Below, piece by piece: positions 1 to 5,528 of a DNA stretch of 5,828 nt. The position numbers and the translations under genes are program-made. The notes beneath the pieces were generated by a model. That model was not told the origin of the DNA and did not search any database. It saw only the letters and a program-made list of their open reading frames with translations. Each line of letters opens with the position of its first letter. The stretch's first letter is position 1. Source of the DNA: DASXPG01 sp035559335 (GTDB taxonomy: Bacteria > Gemmatimonadota > Gemmatimonadetes > Gemmatimonadales > JACORV01); contig DATMBH010000091.1 in the NCBI GenBank assembly GCA_035559335.1, forward strand, positions 1-5,828. Direction: 5' to 3'.

Positions 1-1629
1 CCGCCGCTGGAAGTCATAACGGAAGATGTTGGACACGCCGGAGTAGTACGAGGAGCCGAACAGGTACCGCCCGTCGGGAGAGAACACGAAGTTCGAGGGC
101 GACCACTCGCCGAACTCGTACAGCACTTGGTGCGTCGTGTCGCCAGCCAGAAGCGCCGCGATGTCCATCCGCACCAGCCGCTGGCGCCCGCTGATCTCCG
201 CCCGCGATGCGATGAGGGTCGTTCCGTCAGGCGAGACATCGAGGTTGAACAGGTCGGTGCCGTAAGGCAGGGTCTGGATCTGGTTCCACTCGCTGTACGG
301 GTGAGGGATCCGCACCAGGGTCGAGAACCCGTTGTCGTGCCTCACGCCCCACAGGGAGCGGTCCGCTGGATTGAAGGCAAGGTCGCCGATCCGCCCGTTG
401 CGCATCAACACCCGGGACCGGCCGGTCGTGAGGTCGAGCGCGAGCAGGTGACGCCAGTCGGCGTTGTTGGTCGTGTAGAACAGCGTGCGCGACGACGCGT
501 CGAACGCCAGCGCAGTGACGTAGAACCCCGATGCACCCGGCACCTCGCCGAGGTTCTCGAGCGCTCCGGACATCAGGTCTATTGCGGCAAGGTGGCCAAC
601 CTGTCCCGGATAGCGGACGGCAACGAGAATGCGCCCCGTGGCCGTGTCGTGGTAGGCCCGGGAGACCGAGCCCAGCGCGCGGTCGGTTAGCGCGCGCGCC
701 GTTGTCGTCGGATGGCGGCGGATCGCCTCGAGGTTGGCGCGCTGCCAGGCGCGTTCCCAGTCTATCCAGCGCGACCACTCCTCCTCCAGCGAGCGGCCGT
801 AGACGCGCCGGAACTGGGTGGCGAAGTAGCGCCGGCTGCCGGGCGCGCGGTTGAACCACGCCAGCAGGCTGTCGTTGCCGTACTGCAAGGCCAGGTAGCT
901 GACGAAGCGCGTTCCGTAGAGGTAGGAGTTGACACCGGTCTGGAAATCGATCGTGGTCCCTTCCGATTCCAGTCCGACGACGTCGTAGATGGTGGCGCTG
1001 TCCCGCACCAGCGTGCGGAACACCATCTCGTCGTAGGGACCGATCACGCGGCCCAGGCCCCCGTTCATCCAGGTCTCGAGATAAACCGCGATCCCCTCGA
1101 GGTACCACCGCGGCGAGTACCAGCGCGGCGTGGTCAGATAGCTGTAGAGCATCGACAGCGGAGCTTCCGCGTTAGGCATGACCTTGCCCATGAACACGGA
1201 ACGGAACAAACGGTCGGACCGGGTGGCGTTGTCCACCGTCACGATGTGGGCCATCTCGTGGTTCAGCGATGAGGCCATCCGCTCCGGGGCAGGCGCCGAC
1301 TCGTAGTCGTGCGCGTACGGCGCGATCCCGACGGTTATGTGGTTCTCCGGAACCGGCCGAGCCCCCGCGTTGCCGTAGTGCCACAGGTCGTGCATCAGCA
1401 CGTTGATCCTGCCCCTCGGCGTGTAGTCGAAGAGCCGGCGATGGAACTGCAGCGAGTTCCGGAAGCTCCGCGTCACCTGAGGCACCAAGTACGACTGCAG
1501 CGGCGAGGTGTACACCAGCCGCAGCTCGTCGGTCTCGAGCGTCTGGAACTGCGCCTCCAGACGGGCCGGTGACGCCGCCCCCACGCATGCGAGGAGGACC
1601 AGAGCCGGCGGGAATCGGGTTTGGTGCAT
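1..1629 (-). CDS. Secreted gluzincin-like zinc peptidase (peptidase MA type) with TolB/WD40-like propeller, 3' end outside the window
   Basis: The frame is open from ATG at 1629 to the left edge: 543 codons, no stop, so the C-terminus is missing. Residues 1-27 look like a signal peptide: a short basic start (R5), a hydrophobic core at about 9-19, and a plausible cut after A26 before Q27. C15 in L-L-A-C is a weaker lipobox alternative. Residues 28-300 are the peptidase domain, with H-E-M-A-H at 124-128 and a second motif E-G-I-A-V-Y-L-E at 178-185. E178 is the likely third zinc ligand, the gluzincin arrangement. From about 320 onward come propeller-like strands with S-P-D-G turns at 466-469 and 517-520, as in TolB/WD40 repeats. 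It probably acts outside the cytoplasmic membrane; the substrate is unknown. No clear Shine-Dalgarno precedes the ATG, and a 12-bp hairpin sits 21 bp upstream. It follows the anti-sigma gene on the same strand, so it may be a third operon gene or separately transcribed. Family assignment is by motif only. Confidence 0.88.
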   Translation of the reverse strand, partial: MHQTRFPPALVLLACVGAASPARLEAQFQTLETDELRLVYTSPLQSYLVPQVTRSFRNSLQFHRRLFDYTPRGRINVLMHDLWHYGNAGARPVPENHITVGIAPYAHDYESAPAPERMASSLNHEMAHIVTVDNATRSDRLFRSVFMGKVMPNAEAPLSMLYSYLTTPRWYSPRWYLEGIAVYLETWMNGGLGRVIGPYDEMVFRTLVRDSATIYDVVGLESEGTTIDFQTGVNSYLYGTRFVSYLALQYGNDSLLAWFNRAPGSRRYFATQFRRVYGRSLEEEWSRWIDWERAWQRANLEAIRRHPTTTARALTDRALGSVSRAYHDTATGRILVAVRYPGQVGHLAAIDLMSGALENLGEVPGASGFYVTALAFDASSRTLFYTTNNADWRHLLALDLTTGRSRVLMRNGRIGDLAFNPADRSLWGVRHDNGFSTLVRIPHPYSEWNQIQTLPYGTDLFNLDVSPDGTTLIASRAEISGRQRLVRMDIAALLAGDTTHQVLYEFGEWSPSNFVFSPDGRYLFGSSYYSGVSNIFRYDFQRR

Positions 1630-1650
1630 TGCAGGTGTGCCGGAATGTAC

Positions 1651-1692
1651 GCGGCGGTCCCGACTCCCGTTAGAGCGAGCCGGGACCGCCGC
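1651..1692 (-). terminator. Strong hairpin upstream of the peptidase gene
   Basis: Positions 1651-1662 and 1681-1692 are perfect inverted repeats (12 bp, GC-rich). After one A/C mismatch, 1664-1666 pairs with 1677-1679, leaving a 9-base loop. It lies between the anti-sigma stop and the peptidase ATG. No T-run follows on the minus strand, so it is not a textbook intrinsic terminator. It could instead be an attenuator, an RNA-stability element or a protein site. Confidence 0.55.
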
Positions 1693-1704
1693 CGCTAAAC
1701 CACC

Positions 1705-1724
1705 TCACCCGGATGACCGGGTGA
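1705..1724 (-). terminator. 8-bp stem, 4-base-loop hairpin after the anti-sigma gene
   Basis: TCACCCGG at 1705-1712 and CCGGGTGA at 1717-1724 pair perfectly around ATGA. The hairpin begins 16 bases past the anti-sigma stop codon in the direction of transcription and is followed on the minus strand by GGTGGTTTAG, only a very short T stretch. Its position fits a weak or partial terminator that lets some transcription pass to the peptidase gene. The tandem arrangement with the 1651-1692 hairpin is notable. Confidence 0.5.
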
Positions 1725-1740
1725 AGTCAGGCAAGAGAGA

Positions 1741-2829
1741 TCACTGCTGCACGCGCGAGGCCTGGGTCAGGAACGCCTCGGACAGTTCCACGCTGCGGGA
1801 AATGGCGCGGAACGCTTCGGCCGCCTGGAGCTGCCGGTAGGCCTCATTGGCCATGATCTCCCGGAAGGCCTCGTTGGCCATGAGGTTGCGGTACGCCTCG
1901 TTAGCCATGAGCTCGCGATACGCCTCGTTGGCCATGAGCTGGTGGAACGCTTCGTTGGCCTGGAGCTCCCGGAACGCCTCGTTCGCCTGCAGCTGGCGGA
2001 ACGCCGCGCTCGCCATCAGCTCGCGGTACGCCTCGTTCGCCTGCAGCTCCCGCATGGCTTGGCTGGTCTGTAGCTCCCGGAACGCCTCCTCGGCCATCAG
2101 CTCGCGGAACGCCTCGTTGGCCGCAAGTTCGCGGTAGGCTTCGCTAGCCATCAGCTCACGGTAAGCTTCACTGGCCATGATCACTCGGTAGGCCTCGCTG
2201 GCCATCACCTGGCGGAAGGCCTCGCTGGCCTGCAGCGCCCGGAACGCCTCATCGCGCATCAACTCACGGAACAGCTCGCTCTGCACCAGGCGCAGGATCC
2301 GGTCATTCTGGAACAGCACCTGGATGTCCGGGTTTTCCAGCGTCACGTCGGCCTGGGTCATGGTCCGGCCCCGGTACCGTGCAGCCTGCTGGACTCCGGG
2401 AATCGAGTCGCCGCCGCCGATCGTACCGGCTTCGCCGCCCCCCGGTGGATAGCCGACCACGATGGCGCCGATGATGGCTACTACCGCTACCGCAGTGGTC
2501 CCGATGATGATCGCCTTCTTCGTCATGATCGCCTCCTCCATTCGCTCGCTGACAAGCCGCAGCTGGGACACAGCCCATCGAACCATCGCGGTCCCCGGTG
2601 ACGCCCGCGCCGGCTGTGACAGCGCGTCGAGGATCTGCTGCTTCAGATACGGCGGCGGTGCGCGCTCTTCCACTCGACCCATGAGCACCGCGATGCGGCG
2701 CAGATCGGCGTCGAACGCCCTTGCCTCCGGATCCTTTTGAATCAGCTGCCGGTACGCGGCACTGGCGTCCGGCGAGTTCTCTCCATCCAGCTCACGATTG
2801 ATGAGCTCGATCTGGTCCCGCTTTAGCAT
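1741..2829 (-). CDS. Membrane-anchored anti-sigma-like protein with 17 nonapeptide repeats
   Basis: 362 residues starting at ATG 2829, two bases after the sigma stop, with AAGGA 8 bases upstream inside the sigma gene: an arrangement for coupled translation. Residues 1-72 resemble the small helical N-terminal domain of ECF anti-sigma factors (I-N-R-E-L-D-G near 10-16, then D-P-E-A-R-A near 33-38), but I see no HxxxCxxC zinc motif. Residues 106-126 form one hydrophobic membrane segment after K104-K105. Residues 127-165 are a Gly/Pro-rich linker. Residues 189-341 are 17 uninterrupted 9-residue units, consensus E-L-M-A-N/S-E-A-Y/F-R, with a degenerate unit at 180-188 and a short tail. The repeat block has no Gly, Pro or Cys, so it is probably helical and lies outside the membrane. 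The anti-sigma role is inferred from gene order, the N-terminal domain and the topology. The repeat domain is unrecognised and could be sensor, spacer or adhesive fibre. A second start is possible at M102. Confidence 0.88.
   Translation of the reverse strand: MLKRDQIELINRELDGENSPDASAAYRQLIQKDPEARAFDADLRRIAVLMGRVEERAPPPYLKQQILDALSQPARASPGTAMVRWAVSQLRLVSERMEEAIMTKKAIIIGTTAVAVVAIIGAIVVGYPPGGGEAGTIGGGDSIPGVQQAARYRGRTMTQADVTLENPDIQVLFQNDRILRLVQSELFRELMRDEAFRALQASEAFRQVMASEAYRVIMASEAYRELMASEAYRELAANEAFRELMAEEAFRELQTSQAMRELQANEAYRELMASAAFRQLQANEAFRELQANEAFHQLMANEAYRELMANEAYRNLMANEAFREIMANEAYRQLQAAEAFRAISRSVELSEAFLTQASRVQQ
1807..2265 (-). repeat. 17 x 27-bp in-frame tandem repeat encoding the nonapeptides
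   Basis: Exactly 459 bp, 17 units of 27 bp, no length variation and no frame break. Units differ mostly at synonymous positions (GAG/GAA, GCC/GCG/GCT, CGC/CGG) and at a few tolerated residues. Position 3 is M or Q (A once), position 5 is S in units 2-5 and mainly N in units 9-16, and position 8 is F or Y (M once). Units 8 (E-L-Q-T-S-Q-A-M-R) and 10 (S-A-A in place of S-E-A) are the most divergent. Confidence 0.95.
2532..2539 (-). promoter_or_regulatory. Strong internal Shine-Dalgarno before M102 of the anti-sigma gene
   Basis: Read on the minus strand, GGAGGAGG occupies 2539-2532, ending five bases before an in-frame ATG at 2526-2524. It is a better ribosome site than the one for the annotated start. 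The ATG begins M-T-K-K followed at once by the membrane segment, which is the shape of a normal signal anchor. A separate 261-residue repeat protein lacking the sigma-binding domain may therefore be made. The same purines also encode M-E-E-A, so chance is possible. Confidence 0.45.
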
Positions 2830-2831
2830 GG

Positions 2832-3389
2832 CTACGATCCTTGTGCGCGAAGCGTATGCCGCAGCCGTTCACGTGCCTCGAACAGGCGGGACTTCACGGT
2901 TCGGACCGGGATCTCCAGCACGTCCGCGATCTCCTGGTACGAGAAGGAAACGAAGTGCCGCAACACCAGCACTGCCCGGTCGTCAGGTTTGAGGCTCATC
3001 AGCGCCCTGCCAACCTGATCCTCCGCCTCGGCCGCGCCGTCCGCCGTTGCACCCGGCGCCGGAATCGCGAGCTGATCTTCCAGCGTGACCGTCCGCTTCC
3101 GGCGCTTGAGCGCGTTCATCGACTCGTTGACGGTCATGCGATAGATCCAGCTGAAGAACCGGTACTTCGGGTCGTAGGTCCCCAGCTTGCGAAACACCTT
3201 GCCGAACACCGTCTGCGTCACGTCCTCGGCGTCCTGCATGTTTCCGAGCATCCGCAGCGCGAGATTGAACAGCCGTTGCTGGTAGAGATCTACCAGCGCG
3301 GCGGCCGCTTCGCGTTCGCCCCCCAGGAACCGCCGGACGAGCGAGCGGTCCAGTTCGTCGGTCGCAACAGGTGTCTCTTCCAAATACAA
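2832..3389 (-). CDS. ECF-type RNA polymerase sigma factor (RpoE-like)
   Basis: 185 residues, the usual length for an ECF sigma factor with only regions 2 and 4. Region 2 spans about 18-98: D-A-E-D-V-T-Q at 53-59 is the core-binding part of region 2.2, and W81-I-Y-R-M-T-V-N followed by a basic K-R-R-K-R at 95-99 matches regions 2.3-2.4, which melt and read the -10 element. An Ala-rich linker covers about 108-125. Region 4 spans about 126-180, with the helix-turn-helix S-Y-Q-E-I-A-D-V-L-E-I then V-R-T-V-K-S-R-L for the -35 element. The start is TTG at 3389. An in-frame stop lies at 3465-3467 with no start between, TTG at 3383 is the only close alternative, and the next ATG is codon 47. No good Shine-Dalgarno precedes it, so translation may be weak. 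The TAG stop is two bases from the anti-sigma ATG. The target regulon is unknown. Confidence 0.95.
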   Translation of the reverse strand: MYLEETPVATDELDRSLVRRFLGGEREAAAALVDLYQQRLFNLALRMLGNMQDAEDVTQTVFGKVFRKLGTYDPKYRFFSWIYRMTVNESMNALKRRKRTVTLEDQLAIPAPGATADGAAEAEDQVGRALMSLKPDDRAVLVLRHFVSFSYQEIADVLEIPVRTVKSRLFEARERLRHTLRAQGS

Positions 3390-3592
3390 CTCAGACCGCC
3401 CAAGGTTGGAGTTGGGGGGAGGACCGGCGGCGCCGGCCCCTGGTGCCCGGGCAAACGTGCATCCTCAGTGGCCCCCCGGCAAATGGGCCGGCGCCTGGGC
3501 CGCCTGGCTGCGCCCCCCGGACCGAGGGGCGGACTCGGAGGGGCCAGCCCATATTAGGTAAGCTGGGTAGGAGGGCGGAGGGCGGAGGGCAG
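3390..3592. promoter_or_regulatory. Divergent intergenic region between the two sigma-control modules
   Basis: These 203 bp should hold promoters for both directions. The only AT-rich pocket is CATATTAGGTAA near 3550-3561, a possible -10 for the plus-strand gene about 32 bases before its ATG, but I see no convincing -35. I find no clear ECF-type AAC/GTC promoter pair for the sigma operon. Inverted repeats occur at 3511-3516 with 3526-3531 (CGCCCC/GGGGCG, 9-base loop), plus a CCGGC-GGC-GCCGG at about 3424-3436. The region is otherwise GC-rich without an obvious gene. Confidence 0.35.
3570..3590 (+). repeat. Three tandem GGAGGGC heptamers forming the ribosome-binding site
   Basis: GGAGGGC occurs three times head to tail at 3570-3576, 3577-3583 and 3584-3590. 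The last copy ends two bases before the ATG at 3593, so each copy carries a GGAGG that could act as Shine-Dalgarno at a different spacing (4 and 11 bases for the last two). Copy-number slippage would change upstream spacing without touching the coding frame. Confidence 0.8.
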
Positions 3593-4372
3593 ATGCGGCC
3601 ATGCCTGCAGCTTACGATAGGCGCCGATCCCGGTGGGGCCGCAAGGGCGAGTGCGGCCTTCGCCGAGTTCGCGGATGCGCACGGCCTGCCAGCCGCCGTC
3701 CGCCGCAGCATGAACGTGGTCCTGGACGAGCTGCTGACCAACGCGATCCGCTACGCTCTCGCCGAGCGCGAGGGCAGCGTCACCATGGATGTCGAACTGG
3801 GCCCGGACCGGCTGTCCATGACCATCAGCGACGACGGCAAGCCGTTCAATCCCCTGGCCGCCAGCGCTCCCGACACCACGCTCCCGGTGGACGAGCGGCC
3901 GATCGGCGGTCTCGGCATTCACCTGGTTCGCCAGCTGGTGGACGAGGTAAGCTATCAGCGCCGCGCCGATCGCAACGTGGTTGTGGTCTCGAAGTTCCTG
4001 GCAGGTGAGCCGACTGGGCGTCATCGCGGAGGGAGGTTGATGCACATCACGACGCGCACCGAGCGCGACATCACCATTGTCGCGATTGCGGGGAATCTCG
4101 ACAGCAACACGTCGCCGCAGGCGCAGCAGGCGTTCGACACGGTTCTCGCGAGCGGCGGGCGGAAGGTCGCCGTCGACTTCACGGCGCTCGACTACATCAG
4201 CAGCGCCGGCCTTCGGGTCCTACTGGGCACGGCCAAGCGGCTGAGCGCGGCGGGGGGCGCGCTGCGGCTGTTCGGCCTCAACGAGACCGTCGGGGAGGTG
4301 TTCGAGATCTCCGGGTTCTCGACGATCCTCGCGGTGTTCCCCACTGAAGCCGGCGCGCTCCAGGGGTTCTGA
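3593..4372 (+). CDS. Fused RsbW/SpoIIAB-type anti-sigma kinase and STAS anti-anti-sigma domain
   Basis: 259 residues from ATG 3593, chosen because the heptamer Shine-Dalgarno lies just before it and homology-like sequence begins here; the frame stays open back to GTG 3371, but that part is low complexity and overlaps the sigma gene. Residues 1-138 are a GHKL ATPase: N box D-E-L-L-T-N at 45-50 (E46, N50), D-D-G-K-P at 80-84, and glycine box G-G-L-G at 105-108. Such kinases bind sigma factors and phosphorylate STAS antagonists on serine. A linker of about 12-15 residues follows, then STAS at 150-259, containing D-Y-I-S-S-A-G-L. Its second serine (residue 204) aligns with the phospho-acceptor of SpoIIAA/RsbV, but the usual Asp before it is Ser here. 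Kinase and antagonist are normally separate proteins, so fusion is unusual. The ATG at 4040 with GGAGGGAGG upstream could also start a free 110-residue STAS protein. A one-base assembly error merging two genes cannot be excluded. Confidence 0.85.
   Translation: MRPCLQLTIGADPGGAARASAAFAEFADAHGLPAAVRRSMNVVLDELLTNAIRYALAEREGSVTMDVELGPDRLSMTISDDGKPFNPLAASAPDTTLPVDERPIGGLGIHLVRQLVDEVSYQRRADRNVVVVSKFLAGEPTGRHRGGRLMHITTRTERDITIVAIAGNLDSNTSPQAQQAFDTVLASGGRKVAVDFTALDYISSAGLRVLLGTAKRLSAAGGALRLFGLNETVGEVFEISGFSTILAVFPTEAGALQGF
4028..4036 (+). promoter_or_regulatory. Internal ribosome-binding site at the kinase-STAS junction
   Basis: GGAGGGAGG at 4028-4036 lies three bases before ATG 4040, or seven bases if the first GGAGG is used. 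That ATG begins M-H-I-T-T-R, the natural first strand of a STAS protein. TGA at 4038-4040 overlaps this ATG in the +1 frame, the layout seen when two genes are stop-start coupled. The site therefore looks like a retained second-gene start inside a fused frame. Confidence 0.6.
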
Positions 4373-4479
4373 GCTCGGTCAGGTAGCGGAGCGATCGTGG
4401 AAATCCGGGATCGTCGCCGTACTGGTGATCGGGCTCGCGCTAGCGAGGAGCTACTCGAGCTGCAGGCCTCAGGTTACCG
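4373..4479. other. Convergent intergenic region with weak hairpins
   Basis: These 107 bp separate the STAS stop from the stop of the opposing dehydrogenase. CTCGC at 4434-4438 and GCGAG at 4443-4447 form a 5-bp stem with a 4-base loop that could slow transcription in either direction, but there is no T-run. One forward frame encodes a hydrophobic stretch (I-V-A-V-L-V-I-G-L-A-L-A) from 4410 but has no plausible start, so I do not call a gene. Confidence 0.4.
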
Positions 4480-5478
4480 CTAGGCGCCGCTGAACGAAGG
4501 CAGCGCCAGGCTGCGCATCGTGTGCAGGCCGGGCGAGGCCGCCAGCACCTTCGGCACGGTGTTCACAGCGATCGAGGCGGTGGCGACGTCGCCGTGGAAG
4601 CCGCCGGTTGCCTTCACGCGCAGCTCGGGCGAGCCCTTCACGTGCACGGCGTCGTAGGTCTCGGGTGCGCCGAGGTAGGCTTCCATGTGCAGCTCCACCA
4701 CCACTTCCCCGCCCCGCCAGCCCCGGCCGTCCTGGATTATGCCGCACACCCGCCCGGGCTCGACGTCCAGGAACTCGCTCGAGACGGCCGCCTCGGCGAT
4801 CTTCGGGGCAATCTCGTCAGTTATGCGGTCCAGCTTCCAGCCCATCGCATCGCCGATCATCGCGATGGACTCCGTGAGTCCCACGTGCCTGACGGTGCCG
4901 CTCGCCACGTGGCGCTCGAACTCCTGCAGCGTCATGCCGGCGCCGATCTTCTTCTGGAACGGCAGCCGCCGGATACGCGCGTCCTGAATCCGATCCACCC
5001 GGATCGAGTCCACCCGCTCGCAGATGCCGGTGAGCGCTATGGGCAGCGCGTCCATCGCGAAGCCTGGGTTCACGCCGGTGCCGACGATGGCGACCTTGGC
5101 CTTCCGCGCCACCGCATCGAGCCGCTTCGCCAGGGCGCGATTGGTCCGCCACGGGTAGGCCAGCTCCTCGGTGGTCGAAACCACCGGCACGCGCAGCTTC
5201 AACACCGACTCGAACTGCGGGGCGGCCGCTTTCAGCGACGAAGTGGTGCACAGCACCGCGACGTGCGGCTTCGACTTCTTCACGGCCGCAGCTACGTCGC
5301 TCACCACCTTGACGCCGAGGCTGCGACCGAGCCCGAGCAGCTCGCCGACGTCCTTTCCGACTTTGGCCGGATCTATATCCACGGCCGCGACCAGCCTGAA
5401 TCCGCGGCGGCTCGCCAGCTGGCGGCCTACCGCGGCGCCGATAGGACCCAGACCCATCAAAAGAACGCGAGTGGACAT
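4480..5478 (-). CDS. DapB-fold NAD(P)-dependent dehydrogenase, 2,4-diaminopentanoate dehydrogenase-like
   Basis: 332 residues from ATG 5478, with GGAG a few bases upstream. The N-terminal Rossmann domain shows G-L-G-P-I-G at 9-14 directly after the first strand and an acidic V-D-I-D near 33-36, which suggests NAD(H) preference. L-C-T-T-S at 76-80 and V-V-S-T-T-E-E at 99-105 match the cofactor-side loops of dihydrodipicolinate reductase N-domain proteins. G-T-G-V-N-P-G-F at 133-140 and the C-terminal pattern H-G-D-V-A-T-A-S, V-N-T-V-P-K, P-G-L-H-T-M are typical of the branch that includes 2,4-diaminopentanoate dehydrogenase of ornithine breakdown. The chain is longer than classical DapB (about 250-270 residues). 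Ornithine aminomutase genes are not in view, so the true substrate is unproven; an amino-acid or amino-ketone redox step is the safest call. It follows the sugar kinase by 50 bp on the same strand and may share its transcript. Confidence 0.82.
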   Translation of the reverse strand: MSTRVLLMGLGPIGAAVGRQLASRRGFRLVAAVDIDPAKVGKDVGELLGLGRSLGVKVVSDVAAAVKKSKPHVAVLCTTSSLKAAAPQFESVLKLRVPVVSTTEELAYPWRTNRALAKRLDAVARKAKVAIVGTGVNPGFAMDALPIALTGICERVDSIRVDRIQDARIRRLPFQKKIGAGMTLQEFERHVASGTVRHVGLTESIAMIGDAMGWKLDRITDEIAPKIAEAAVSSEFLDVEPGRVCGIIQDGRGWRGGEVVVELHMEAYLGAPETYDAVHVKGSPELRVKATGGFHGDVATASIAVNTVPKVLAASPGLHTMRSLALPSFSGA

Positions 5479-5491
5479 TGAATCTCCGAAG

Positions 5492-5527
5492 ACAGTGGGA
5501 CAGTGGGACGGTGGGACAGTGGGACGG
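5492..5527. repeat. 8-bp intergenic tandem repeat ACAGTGGG (4.5 copies)
   Basis: ACAGTGGG at 5492-5499 and 5500-5507, the variant ACGGTGGG at 5508-5515, ACAGTGGG at 5516-5523, then ACGG. It fills most of the 50-bp gap between the kinase stop and the dehydrogenase start, ending about 13 bases before that start. The strands are asymmetric (GGG-rich on plus, CCC-rich on minus). It could be a slippage-prone spacer or a dispersed intergenic repeat. Confidence 0.85.
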
Positions 5528-5528
5528 A

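Noticed and set aside
127..1588. Several long Arg/Pro/Gly-rich frames on both strands over the peptidase gene
   Set aside because: They are shadow frames typical of GC-rich DNA. The frame from 1629 alone gives a signal peptide, HExxH and propeller motifs.
1847..2137. A plus-strand open frame of 96 codons across the repeat array with its own repeating pattern
   Set aside because: It is the complement of the 27-bp repeat. Once one unit lacks stops in that frame, all do. The minus-strand frame has the coherent motif, start, ribosome site and operon position.
1651..2265. CRISPR-like array or RNA gene from the regular repeats and hairpins
   Set aside because: The 27-bp units are contiguous and coding with no spacers, and the hairpins lack tRNA or rRNA features.
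3371..3592. N-terminal extension of the kinase-STAS frame back to GTG 3371
   Set aside because: It overlaps the opposite sigma gene start, has low-complexity Pro/Arg/Gly content without domain character, and the good ribosome site is at 3570-3590 before ATG 3593.
4397..4483. A 28-codon GTG-started frame and an overlapping hydrophobic frame after the STAS gene
   Set aside because: The first is Arg-rich with no ribosome site and runs into the opposing stop. The second has a membrane-like stretch but no start codon. Neither can be supported as a gene.
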